From positions 1 through 46,126 of the forward strand of contig SFAU01000220.1 in assembly GCA_007096045.1 (NCBI GenBank): a stretch of DNA of 46,126 nucleotides, written 5' to 3'. A program made the position numbers and the translations under genes. Under the pieces are notes generated by a model, which worked only from the letters and a program-made list of their open reading frames with translations, did no database searches and was not told the origin of the DNA. Origin of the DNA: Microcystis novacekii Mn_MB_F_20050700_S1 (lineage in GTDB: Bacteria > Cyanobacteriota > Cyanobacteriia > Cyanobacteriales > Microcystaceae). Positions 36,328 to 45,240 of the stretch are shown here, in pieces (the first letter of the stretch is position 1; every line of letters begins with the position of its first letter).

Positions 36328-38097
36328 ATGAACACGACTCAAGCTTTGCACTACGATGTTGTAATTATGGGGGCTGGCTTTGCCGGTTTATGTCAGGCAC
36401 GACACCTCATGCTCAAGATTCCTAATATTCGGGTAGCCCTAGTAGATCCTCGCCCCGAACAAAGGACAGATAAAGACTTAAAAATTGGCGAATCTACCAT
36501 CGAAATTGCCGCCCTCTTCCTCGCTAAAGAATTAGGTCTGCACGATTACTTAATTGAAAATCACGCCCCCAAACAAGGGCTTAACTTTCACTGGCCCAAA
36601 AATCCAGCAAAAACTGAAACAATCGACGACTACTATCATGCTGGTTCCAACCGACAAGTTCCCATTCCCTCTTTTCAAATCAACCGTGCCAAGTTTGAAC
36701 AAGACTTGCTAAAAATGGATAAAGCTATGGGAATCACTTTCTATAACGGGCAAGTTGTCGATGTTGATTTAACTCCTGGCGATGCCATTAAAACAGTTAA
36801 AATCAAGGTAGGCGATGAAAGAATGGAACTGCAAGCCAAGCACGTTATCGATGCAGCAGGACGCAAATTCATCATCGGGCGTAAGACTGACAACCTCCTA
36901 TTTGGTCCAGAAAACTTAATGGGATTAAACACGGGATCTGCCTGGGTGCGAGTCAAAAATGTAGATCGGACTATTTTCCACAGTGGCTACGATCCTCTTA
37001 ATGCCTCAACTAGCCATTATTACTCAACTAATCACTATTTTGGCGAAGGACATTGGCTGTGGATGATTCCGATTGACACCCAAACAATGGAATTATCTAT
37101 TGGCGTGATTCATCACCATGATGTGATTAATTCTACTCAGGTAAACAGCCGGGAAAAATTCCATGATTTCCTGCGAAATAACCACCAAATTCTTGCCAAT
37201 ATTATTGACAGTGGAGAAGCAGTAGATTTCCACTATTGGCCGAGGATTTCTCACACAAGCAAAACCCTATTTTCTCCCGACAATTGGTATGTCCTTGGCG
37301 ACGCGGCTTACATCTTCGATGCTTTCTATTCCTACGGAACCACCACGATTGCTTTAGCCATTGAAGGGATAACGGAGATTGTGCGGGCCAAACTGGCAGG
37401 GGAAGAATCGGCGGAACAAAAACGGGCTGCTTACAATGAGTTTAACTTAGCCTACTCCCGTAGTGTCAACTGTCTCTATCGGGGACACGCCAAACAGTTA
37501 GGACAAGCCAGTGTGATGAGTTGGCGCATTTACTTTGAGTATATGTGGTGGTTTGGGGTACAAGTTCCCATGTATGTAGGTAAATGGCATTTAGATCTCA
37601 CCTATATTCCCATCTTTCTCAAAACTCTGAATAGCAATATTGATGGACTTTTTGCTGATTTAAATGAACAATTTACCGAACTAGCAGACAAGGATGTCAA
37701 TATTGGACTAATGGATTGTTACCGAGGCGACCAACTTTTCAATGGCTATCACACCCTAAAACACTTTGATGACTTCTTAGAAAATACTAAGTTGGAACCC
37801 CGCCGTTGTAATGTCTTTGCTGGCTTAAAAGCTACCTGTTTCTATGCGGCTCTTTGGTATGCTCTCTTCCAATGGAAAGGATTTGGTATCCAAGGTTGTC
37901 TCCATCCCCACCATATTTACCATTTCTTGCGCCTGTTAGGGTTGTCAGGACAAGCAACTATCGGCGAGTTAATTTATAAGTTCAAAACCAAAGGACTGCC
38001 CGCCAACAGCGAAATTGAAGCGATGCGTCAAGAGTTTAAAACTTATCAATATCAACCAAAACTCCAGCCTTGGCTAACAGAAGCAACCAATTCCTAA
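36328..38097 (+). CDS. FAD-dependent halogenase-like flavoprotein, copy 1
   Basis: A 589-residue flavoprotein of the tryptophan-halogenase/FAD-dependent monooxygenase superfamily. The dinucleotide motif GAGFAG is at 15-20, KIGES at 52-56 and the second FAD motif VLGDAA at 322-327. WLWMIP at 243-248 matches the WxWxIP motif that marks flavin halogenases. The other halogenase signature, FxxPxxSxG, reads IFDAFYSYG here, so its Phe and Pro are changed. It could halogenate or oxidise a carrier-bound polyketide. The next gene is a clear paralogue. Start ATG has AGGAG 10 nt upstream. Confidence 0.78.
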   Translation: MNTTQALHYDVVIMGAGFAGLCQARHLMLKIPNIRVALVDPRPEQRTDKDLKIGESTIEIAALFLAKELGLHDYLIENHAPKQGLNFHWPKNPAKTETIDDYYHAGSNRQVPIPSFQINRAKFEQDLLKMDKAMGITFYNGQVVDVDLTPGDAIKTVKIKVGDERMELQAKHVIDAAGRKFIIGRKTDNLLFGPENLMGLNTGSAWVRVKNVDRTIFHSGYDPLNASTSHYYSTNHYFGEGHWLWMIPIDTQTMELSIGVIHHHDVINSTQVNSREKFHDFLRNNHQILANIIDSGEAVDFHYWPRISHTSKTLFSPDNWYVLGDAAYIFDAFYSYGTTTIALAIEGITEIVRAKLAGEESAEQKRAAYNEFNLAYSRSVNCLYRGHAKQLGQASVMSWRIYFEYMWWFGVQVPMYVGKWHLDLTYIPIFLKTLNSNIDGLFADLNEQFTELADKDVNIGLMDCYRGDQLFNGYHTLKHFDDFLENTKLEPRRCNVFAGLKATCFYAALWYALFQWKGFGIQGCLHPHHIYHFLRLLGLSGQATIGELIYKFKTKGLPANSEIEAMRQEFKTYQYQPKLQPWLTEATNS

Positions 38098-38122
38098 CGA
38101 TTTCATTCTGGCAATTAAAAAT

Positions 38123-38176
38123 GTAAAATTAAAAATTAGAAATTGTTAGCTTTTCAATTTTTAATTTTTAATTTAC
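38123..38176. repeat. AT-rich inverted repeat between the two flavoprotein genes
   Basis: The arm at 38123-38145 (GTAAAATTAAAAATTAG...) is complementary to 38155-38176 (CAATTTTTAATTTTTAATTT...), with one indel and one mismatch and a 9-nt loop. It may be an attenuating or mRNA-stabilising hairpin between paralogues. Confidence 0.55.
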
Positions 38177-38221
38177 GATCTTCTTTCTTCCATCATTCTC
38201 TCAATTATTAAGGAGTTAACC

Positions 38222-40030
38222 ATGAATTCTACCATTACTCAATCCCGAGAATACGATGTTGTCATTATGGGAGCAGGCTTTGCTGGACTGTGCCAAGCAC
38301 GACATCTCATGCTCAACATCCCTAATATTCGGGTGGCGCTAATCGATCCCCGTCCCGTTGAACGCACAGACAAAGATTTAAAAATCGGTGAGTCTTTAAT
38401 CGAAGTTGCCGCTTTATTTCTCTGCAAAGAATTAGGACTCCACGACTATCTAATCGAAAACCACACTCCCAAATCTGGTCTCAATTTTCACTGGCCTAAA
38501 GATACCTCAAAAACAGCCAGCCTTGACGATTATTATCATGTCTGGGCAAACCGTCAAACTCCAGTGGGATCTTTTCACCTACAACGGGCTAAATTTGAGC
38601 AAGATTTACTGGTGATGAATTGTCAAATGGGAGCCGATTTTTACGAGGGACGGGTCAAAGATGTCGCTCTTACTTCAGGGGATGAGCTAAAAACAGTTTA
38701 CGCTAAAGTTGGCGAGGAAAATATTACCCTTCAAGCCAAGCACGTTATCGATGCCGCAGGACGGAATTTTATTATTGGACGCAAAACTGATAATGTGCTT
38801 TCTGGTCCAGAGAATCTCCTGGGACTTAATAATGGTTCAGCGTGGCTGCGGGTGAAAAATATCGACCGCACGATTTTCCACAGTGGCTATCATCCCGAAG
38901 GTGCATCTACGAGCCATTATTATGCCACCAATCACTATTTTGGCCAGGGTCATTGGTTGTGGATGATTCCGATTGATAAGCACTCGATGGAACTATCTAT
39001 TGGCATTATTCACCATCACGAGGTTATTCCTGCTCATAGCATAAATAACCTTGACAAATTTGCCAATTTTCTCAAGAGCAATCATACTATTCTCTCTCAA
39101 TTGATTGAAAGTGGGGAAGTAGTTGATTTTCATTACTGGCCGAAAATTGCCCACAAAAGCAAAGTTCTTTTTTCTCCTGATAACTGGTACGTTATTGGGG
39201 ATGCTGCCCATATTTTTGATGCTTTTTATTCCTATGGAACGACCATGATCGCTTTTGAGGTAGAAAGTGTTACAGAAATTATCCGGGCTAAATTGGCTGA
39301 GGAAGCAGCAGCAGAACAAAAACGATCCGCTTACAATGATTTCAACCTAGCTTATGCTCGTACTGTTAACTGTCTCTACCGAGATCATGCCTATCAACTC
39401 GGTCATGCTAGTGTTATGAGTTGGCGGATTTATTTCGAGTATATGTGGTGGTTTGGTGTCCATGTTCCCACCTATATTGGTAAATGGCATCTGGACTTAA
39501 ATTTTATCCCCCGCTACGTCAAGATTGCTAATGGAAATGTAGATGGCATTTTCGCTGACTTATGTAAAGAGTTTCATCAATTAGTTGAAGAAGGAGCTAA
39601 TATCGGCTTAATGGATGCCTATCGTGCTGACCAATTATGGGGCAATTATGGGACATTAAAGCACTTTGATGACTTCTTAGAAAATACTAAATTCGAGCCT
39701 CGGCGGTGTAATGTTTTTGCCAGCATGAAAGCTGTTTATTTCTACATCGCTATTTGGTACGCTCTCTTTCAATGGAAAGCTTTTGGCATCGCCGGTTGGT
39801 TAAATCCGAAACATTGGTATTACTTTGGTCGGATGTTGAAGCTATCGATTCAAGCCACAATCGCCGAAGTAATTTATAAGCGCAAAACTCGAGGAATACC
39901 TGACAACACCCAAATTGAAAAAATGCGTGAGGAATTCAAAAACTATCACTATCAACCGCAGAAGAAATCGCCTTCTGTTGTTCAAAATGTGATCAGTGAA
40001 AGAGTAAAAATTGAGTCTTTTCCTGCTTAG
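38222..40030 (+). CDS. FAD-dependent halogenase-like flavoprotein, copy 2
   Basis: A 602-residue paralogue of the preceding protein, alike along its whole length, including GAGFAG, KIGES, GHWLWMIPID, VIGDAA and the altered IFDAFYSYG. AAGGAG precedes the ATG. It has a slightly longer, more divergent C-terminal tail. Tandem duplication followed by divergence is the simplest origin. The pair may act at two positions of one product or form a heteromer. Whether either is a true halogenase or an oxygenase/dehydrogenase cannot be told from sequence alone. Confidence 0.78.
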   Translation: MNSTITQSREYDVVIMGAGFAGLCQARHLMLNIPNIRVALIDPRPVERTDKDLKIGESLIEVAALFLCKELGLHDYLIENHTPKSGLNFHWPKDTSKTASLDDYYHVWANRQTPVGSFHLQRAKFEQDLLVMNCQMGADFYEGRVKDVALTSGDELKTVYAKVGEENITLQAKHVIDAAGRNFIIGRKTDNVLSGPENLLGLNNGSAWLRVKNIDRTIFHSGYHPEGASTSHYYATNHYFGQGHWLWMIPIDKHSMELSIGIIHHHEVIPAHSINNLDKFANFLKSNHTILSQLIESGEVVDFHYWPKIAHKSKVLFSPDNWYVIGDAAHIFDAFYSYGTTMIAFEVESVTEIIRAKLAEEAAAEQKRSAYNDFNLAYARTVNCLYRDHAYQLGHASVMSWRIYFEYMWWFGVHVPTYIGKWHLDLNFIPRYVKIANGNVDGIFADLCKEFHQLVEEGANIGLMDAYRADQLWGNYGTLKHFDDFLENTKFEPRRCNVFASMKAVYFYIAIWYALFQWKAFGIAGWLNPKHWYYFGRMLKLSIQATIAEVIYKRKTRGIPDNTQIEKMREEFKNYHYQPQKKSPSVVQNVISERVKIESFPA

Positions 40031-40217
40031 TAGGAGCGAATAGCTGTCACTGGCGTCAACTTAAGCAAAGCCAAACTATAATCTGTCATGGCGAGACGGC
40101 GTTTTTGTCAATCCCTCCCCTCGCTATGACAATCAAAAAATCATCATTTTTCCTTAATTTGAGACTAATGATGGCTGTTCACCCGTAAAAGTCCTGCTCT
40201 TAGTTGAGGTAATTATC

Positions 40218-40604
40218 ATGGAATTAGCCACCTTTGTCTCATCCCAATTCATCTTAGAGCCTAATGAATTGCGCCGGGGAATTAACCGCATTGGCTTAAA
40301 TCTTTCCGAATCAGAATTCAATGCACTCGTGCAGGGGAACTCAGTTGACTTGGAAGGTAGAGGACTGAGTGAAATTGGCTCAATATTTATCATGGCAGCC
40401 GCTGTTGCTCCACTTAATTTGGGGAAGCCGAGAACCCTGCTCAAGTTTTCTGATTTACCGACTCTTGTTGAGCCAGACATTCCGCCTGAAAATGCTAGTT
40501 GTCCTGGAATTCCAATTTACTGTTGGCTCTCTGACTTAGACAAAAAATGTTGTGTCTATCTTACCTTAACCGATAGTAAACCAGTTCTACAGATCGGCGC
40601 TTAG
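40218..40604 (+). CDS. Hypothetical protein in the PKS locus
   Basis: A 128-residue protein with no signal peptide or membrane helix. The N-terminal part is helical (SSQFILEPNELRRGINRIGL, SESEFNALVQG), followed by a hydrophobic AAAVAPLNLGKP stretch and a C-terminal region with four cysteines (ASCPG, IYCW, KKCCVYLTL). TTGAGG stands 11 nt before the ATG. I do not recognise a family. Its place between flavoproteins and a hydrolase suggests a pathway-specific role. Confidence 0.6.
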   Translation: MELATFVSSQFILEPNELRRGINRIGLNLSESEFNALVQGNSVDLEGRGLSEIGSIFIMAAAVAPLNLGKPRTLLKFSDLPTLVEPDIPPENASCPGIPIYCWLSDLDKKCCVYLTLTDSKPVLQIGA

Positions 40605-40678
40605 TAATCGGTCAGAAAACTGTATTCCAGCAAAGGTGACATCACTAACCTACAATCAGTAATACGGGAGCGAAATCC

Positions 40679-41689
40679 GTGCAATATATATTAAGCGGAC
40701 TACTCGGGTTGACATTCCTTTCAGTGTTCCTTGGCATCATCTATCAAGCGATTGGCACGAAAAGGGATAAGACTAAACACTTGCCGCCAGGTAAGCTCGT
40801 AGAGGTAAAAGGTCGTCAGTTCCACCTTCATTGTACTGGAGAAGGAAGTATCACTGTTGTGATGGACTATGGCATTGGCGGATTGTCTTTAATCTGGAGT
40901 CTAGTTCAGCCAGAAGTCGCCAAATTTGCGAGAGTATGTAGTTATGATCGCGCTGGTTATGGTTGGAGTGAGTCGAGTCAAAGCCCTCGCACTAGCCAGC
41001 AGATGGTGGAGGAACTAAGCGCTTTGCTTGATGAGGCTGGAATAGAGGGGCCGTATATCCTAGTCGGTCATTCCTTGGGGGGACTCAATGCTCGCTTATT
41101 CGCTAGTCAATATCCAGAGAAGGTGGTAGGAATGGTTTTGGTCGATGCTGTTCCAGCGGAGGTTTATTCTCGTCTAAGTCCTGCTTGGCAAGAGGGGATG
41201 AACGGATTGAGAAAGAAATTTACTTCTTTAATCTGGGTTGCTCGACTAGGATTATTACGGCTGTCGCTCCAGCTAAAGGGAGCAGCAGCAGCACCAGATT
41301 TTATCGAAAAGTTACCATTGGAGGTTCAACCGAAAATACTCTCCCAGTTTCTCCCTAAAACCTTTGCTACCGCCATAGCTGAAAATCAATTGATGCAAAG
41401 TAGTGCCGAGCAAGTTTGTCAAGTAGAATTAGTTAAAGATTTACCTTTGGCAGTGCTTTCCCACGGGGTCAATATGTTTGTTGATCTGTCTGTTCGAGAA
41501 CCAGAGCAGGCTGAGTTGATCTGGCAAGAACTGCAAAAATCTACGGCCAACCTCTCTTCTGATAGCACCTTTGAAATCGTTAAATCCAGTGGACACAACA
41601 TTCATATTAATCAGCCCCAAGTGGTAGTCAAAGCGATCCATCAAATCGTCGAAAAATGCCGTTCGAGAGAGCATAAATCTGGAAGCTGA
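40679..41689 (+). CDS. Alpha/beta hydrolase with N-terminal membrane helix
   Basis: A 336-residue protein starting at GTG, with GGGAG 8 nt upstream. An N-terminal helix (4-24) anchors or exports it. The alpha/beta hydrolase fold shows the nucleophile Ser132 in GHSLGG, the CSYDRAGYGWS segment, and the catalytic His in SSGHNIHINQP near the C-terminus. Such enzymes are esterases, lipases or thioesterases. In this locus it could process or release the polyketide, or act on it after export. A general housekeeping esterase is the alternative. Confidence 0.85.
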   Translation: MQYILSGLLGLTFLSVFLGIIYQAIGTKRDKTKHLPPGKLVEVKGRQFHLHCTGEGSITVVMDYGIGGLSLIWSLVQPEVAKFARVCSYDRAGYGWSESSQSPRTSQQMVEELSALLDEAGIEGPYILVGHSLGGLNARLFASQYPEKVVGMVLVDAVPAEVYSRLSPAWQEGMNGLRKKFTSLIWVARLGLLRLSLQLKGAAAAPDFIEKLPLEVQPKILSQFLPKTFATAIAENQLMQSSAEQVCQVELVKDLPLAVLSHGVNMFVDLSVREPEQAELIWQELQKSTANLSSDSTFEIVKSSGHNIHINQPQVVVKAIHQIVEKCRSREHKSGS

Positions 41690-41754
41690 ATAGTCAGTTA
41701 CTCTTGGTTTTGCTCAAAAGTCAAATTATCACCTATGTTCCCAGAAATATTCAG

Positions 41755-42621
41755 ATGAACAACAAATTTTTGCCTCGCCAAAAAGTAACATCCTTCCTTG
41801 GGTTAACAACTCTTTCCCTTCTCAACCTAGCTGTCCCAGTTAAAGCGGCATCACTGCAATGTGATCTAGCCCAAGGAATTTGCCAGAGTGGGATCTATCA
41901 TTTTCAGACTACCGCCAATATTAACGGCGATTTCAATAACCTCAATTTCAGTCCGACACCGATTAATTTTCAAGCGCAACTTGAGGGATTTTCCCGCCTC
42001 ATGGTCGGTACTCCAGTCGATGCTATCGTTGGCGATCCCCTATTAGGAAATGTTGGCAGTGTTGATGGCCAACTTGATGTCATTCCCACTGAATTTTTTG
42101 CCAAATTGAGTGCAGTAAATCCCATTAATTCGTCTCTAAAACTTAATGGCTTAGTGGGTGATAATATTCCTGACTTAGCTCCTAGCCTACCGGAATCTAT
42201 GCTTCCTTATAAATCTTTATACTCAGGGGGAGCGATTATTAAACAATCAACTAATCCTGTTTTAGCTGATAGTTTTTTAACAGTGTTTCTTCAAATCGAC
42301 GGAACCTTATTCGGAGTAGAGCGTGCTTCAATACCAATCACCCTACAACCAGTGTCAACCTTTATTGGGATAATTCCTGGACAATCCATTCAGTATTATA
42401 CCGATCAAGAAATTCCTTTCTTGACCCCTGGGGCTGATGGCATTTTCTGGACCGGTGACGAGCAATTTGAAGGAGCTAGATTGATCCCTCAAGGCGCGAC
42501 GACTCACTCGTTATTACTGACCCTTACACCGATCACTGTCCCAGAGTCTTCTACTGGTTTTGCGTCTACATTAGTTGGCGTTGCCATAATTTTGCTGCTC
42601 TCGAAAAAATCAGGATCATAA
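41755..42621 (+). CDS. Secreted protein with PEP-CTERM-like C-terminus
   Basis: A 288-residue protein. The signal peptide (hydrophobic 12-27, cleavage near PVKA/ASL) is followed by a beta-rich body (GIYHFQTTANINGDF, INFQAQLEGFSRLMVG, LDVIPTEFFAKLS). The end reads VPESS, a hydrophobic helix (TLVGVAIILLL), then SKKSGS, a weakened form of the VPEP-helix-basic PEP-CTERM sorting signal processed by exosortase. ATG 41755 is chosen for the signal peptide; the TTG at 41704 adds 17 unlikely residues. It probably ends up at the cell surface. Its link with the PKS is positional only. Confidence 0.65.
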   Translation: MNNKFLPRQKVTSFLGLTTLSLLNLAVPVKAASLQCDLAQGICQSGIYHFQTTANINGDFNNLNFSPTPINFQAQLEGFSRLMVGTPVDAIVGDPLLGNVGSVDGQLDVIPTEFFAKLSAVNPINSSLKLNGLVGDNIPDLAPSLPESMLPYKSLYSGGAIIKQSTNPVLADSFLTVFLQIDGTLFGVERASIPITLQPVSTFIGIIPGQSIQYYTDQEIPFLTPGADGIFWTGDEQFEGARLIPQGATTHSLLLTLTPITVPESSTGFASTLVGVAIILLLSKKSGS

Positions 42622-42690
42622 GTCAGTAAATAACGTCTTGGCTACTGGACGGAACAGTATTACTTTTAGACAACCCTCACAAAGTATGTC

Positions 42691-44007
42691 ATGAAATCTC
42701 CACTTTTTGTGAAACCAACTAATTGGCTTCTTATTACCTGTCTCACCATCGGGACTATGGCAACTGGCGCTGTAGCGACCTATTCAATTTGGCACTATCA
42801 ATCTTCAAAAATAACATCCCCGGCTGCGGCCTCAACTACTCCGAGACAACTGCAAGCCGTGGCTGCTTTGGGCTATGTAGAACCCGCTGGAGAAGTGATC
42901 AAAATTTCGGCTCCTGCTGTTGTGGAAGGGGCACGCATTGATAAACTTTTAGTCAAACAGGGTGATCGGGTTGAAGTTGGACAAGTATTGGCTGTACTCG
43001 ACAGTCGAGACAGACTTCAAGCAGCACTTGAACAAGCAGAAAATCAAGTTCGCATTGCCAAATCCCGTTTAGCTCAGGTCAAAGCAGGGGCCAAACAAGG
43101 GGATATTATTGCCCAAAACGCTAGATTTGAAGGTGTCAGGGCCGAACTAGAAGGACAAATTACCACCCAAAAAGCCACCATTGCCAGTTTGACGGCTCAA
43201 TTACAAGGGGAAAAAACGGCTCAATACGCTACTATTGAACGCCTGAAAGCTGAGTTTAACAATGCCCAAAAAGATTGTCAGCGCTATCACTATCTATCCC
43301 AACAAGGTGCGGTTTCAGACCAAGACCGAGATCGCTTCTGCTTGATAGCTCAAACCAGCAAGGAAAGCCTACGAGAAGCCAACGCTAATTTGAATCTTAT
43401 TGTCACTACTCTAGCCGCAAAAATTGATGAAGCTAGAGCTAATCTTGAGCGGACGGTGGCAACTTTAGATAAAAAAATCAAGGAAAACCAGGCCACTTTT
43501 GATTCAGTCGCTGAAGTGCGTCCTGTAGATGTTCAAGTGGCTCAATCAGAATTAATGGCGGCTCAAAGTGCTGTGAAAAAAGCTAAAGCTGATTTGGATT
43601 TAGCTTCAGTCAAAGCTCCTCAAGCAGGACAAATTCTTAAAATTCATACTTGGACTGGGGAATTGATTGGTGATCAAGGAATACTCGACCTAGGACAGAC
43701 TAGCCAAATGTACGTCAACAGCGAAGTTTACGAAACAGATGTCAGTCGGGTTAAACTAGGACAACGGGCAAAAATTACTACCGATGGAATGATTGGAGAA
43801 TTAAGGGGAACTGTCGCTGAAATTGGCTTACAAATTGGCAAAAAAGATGTCTTGGGTACTGACCCAGTTGCTGATGCAGATGCGCGAGTTGTCGAAGTTA
43901 AAATTCGTCTCGATCCCTCTTCTAGCAAACGAGTGGCTGGCTTGACTAATTTACAAGTTAATGTAGTGATTGATACTACTAAAACTCTTCTGAAAAAGGA
44001 CGGATGA
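42691..44007 (+). CDS. devB: DevB-like membrane fusion protein of an ABC exporter
   Basis: A 438-residue HlyD-type periplasmic adaptor. It has one N-terminal membrane helix (12-32), the lipoyl/barrel-sandwich halves ALGYVEPAGEVIKISAPAVV ... GDRVEVGQVLAVLDSRD and ASVKAPQAGQILKIHTWTGE, a long alpha-hairpin coiled coil between (about 108-300), and a beta-barrel C-terminus. It joins the DevC/DevA inner-membrane pump to a TolC-like channel. Its stop is 6 nt before devC. DevBCA systems export heterocyst glycolipids in Anabaena; non-heterocystous cyanobacteria use relatives for other lipids or metabolites. Confidence 0.88.
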   Translation: MKSPLFVKPTNWLLITCLTIGTMATGAVATYSIWHYQSSKITSPAAASTTPRQLQAVAALGYVEPAGEVIKISAPAVVEGARIDKLLVKQGDRVEVGQVLAVLDSRDRLQAALEQAENQVRIAKSRLAQVKAGAKQGDIIAQNARFEGVRAELEGQITTQKATIASLTAQLQGEKTAQYATIERLKAEFNNAQKDCQRYHYLSQQGAVSDQDRDRFCLIAQTSKESLREANANLNLIVTTLAAKIDEARANLERTVATLDKKIKENQATFDSVAEVRPVDVQVAQSELMAAQSAVKKAKADLDLASVKAPQAGQILKIHTWTGELIGDQGILDLGQTSQMYVNSEVYETDVSRVKLGQRAKITTDGMIGELRGTVAEIGLQIGKKDVLGTDPVADADARVVEVKIRLDPSSSKRVAGLTNLQVNVVIDTTKTLLKKDG

Positions 44008-44013
44008 TCTGTC

Positions 44014-45192
44014 ATGAAACTATCTAGATGGAAATTGCCAACAGCTTGGTTACAACTACGCCACCAAAAAACTCGGTTGCTGGTTGCTCTCTCAGGTGTT
44101 ATTTTTGCAGTTGTCATTGTCTTCATGCAGTTGGGGATTCGCGATGCTTTATTTGATAGTGCCGTTCGTTTCCATCAAAGTTTACAAGGAGATATTTTTT
44201 TAATTAGTCCTCGATCGACTGCCTTAATTGCGATGGAAAGTTTCCCAGAACGACGACTTTTACAATCACTTGCTTTTGATGAAGTCGATTACGTTAGCCC
44301 GATTTATCTCGATTTCGCTCAATGGAAAAATCCTAATACTCGTAATTATTGGCGTAATATTTTTGTCCTTGGTATTAATCTGAGATATCCCGTACTCAAC
44401 TTATCTGGAATTAACGAAAATATCGAGAGATTAAAAATGCCTAATACAGTATTATTTGATGAGGGGTCTCGTACTGAATTCGGGACAATTGCCGAAGATT
44501 TTCGCAGGGATGGACGGGTAAGCACAGAGTTAGGAAATCCCAACGGGAATCGAAAGGTTAATGTGGTGGGTTTATTTCAGTTGGGTACTTCCTTTGGAGC
44601 CGATGGAAATTTAGTGACTAGCTATACAAATTTTTTACGAATTTTTGACAATCGCAAAAAAGGCTTCATTGATGTGGGTTTGATTAAACTAAAACCAAAT
44701 CAAGATACTCAAAGAACCCTAGAAAAACTCAGAAAATACTTGCCAAAAGATGTTCGAGTGTTGTCGAAAAGCGAATTGATTAACTTTGAAAAAAAATATT
44801 GGCAAACTAGCACGGCGATCGGGTTTATTTTTAACCTAGGAGTTGCTCTAGGAATTATTGTTGGTGTGGTGGTGGTTTATCAAATTCTCTATACCAATGT
44901 TTCGGAACATCTTTCAGAATACGCCACCCTAAAAGCGATGGGCTATCGTCATAGCTATCTCTTATCAATGGTTTTACAACAGGCTTTTTTAATTGCTATT
45001 CTCGGATATATTCCTGGTTTTTTGATCGCTAATATTCAATATGAGTTGACTAAAAATGCCACCTTATTACCTGTCAATATGTCGCTTGATCGAGCGGTTT
45101 TTGTCTTTATCTTAACCTTAGTCATGGCCTTCGTTTCAGGAGCCACTGCTGTTAAAAAATTGCAAGATGCCGATCCAGCCGATATTTTTTAG
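44014..45192 (+). CDS. devC: DevC-like ABC exporter permease
   Basis: A 392-residue MacB/FtsX-type permease. One helix near the N-terminus (about 23-43) is followed by a large periplasmic domain (45-265) and three C-terminal helices (about 268-290, 315-340, 355-378), the family topology. The ending AVKKLQDADPADIF is typical of DevC proteins. It lies between devB and devA, all on one strand, so the transporter is complete. Confidence 0.88.
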   Translation: MKLSRWKLPTAWLQLRHQKTRLLVALSGVIFAVVIVFMQLGIRDALFDSAVRFHQSLQGDIFLISPRSTALIAMESFPERRLLQSLAFDEVDYVSPIYLDFAQWKNPNTRNYWRNIFVLGINLRYPVLNLSGINENIERLKMPNTVLFDEGSRTEFGTIAEDFRRDGRVSTELGNPNGNRKVNVVGLFQLGTSFGADGNLVTSYTNFLRIFDNRKKGFIDVGLIKLKPNQDTQRTLEKLRKYLPKDVRVLSKSELINFEKKYWQTSTAIGFIFNLGVALGIIVGVVVVYQILYTNVSEHLSEYATLKAMGYRHSYLLSMVLQQAFLIAILGYIPGFLIANIQYELTKNATLLPVNMSLDRAVFVFILTLVMAFVSGATAVKKLQDADPADIF

Positions 45193-45240
45193 AAGAAAGA
45201 AACAGATATCCATCCCTCATCTCAATGAACGAGGCTGTCT

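Noticed and set aside
40084-40131. Inverted repeat TGTCATGGCGAG/CTCGCTATGACA as a terminator after the second flavoprotein
   Set aside because: The 24-nt loop, a mismatch and an A-run instead of a T-run on the + strand make termination in the gene direction unlikely.
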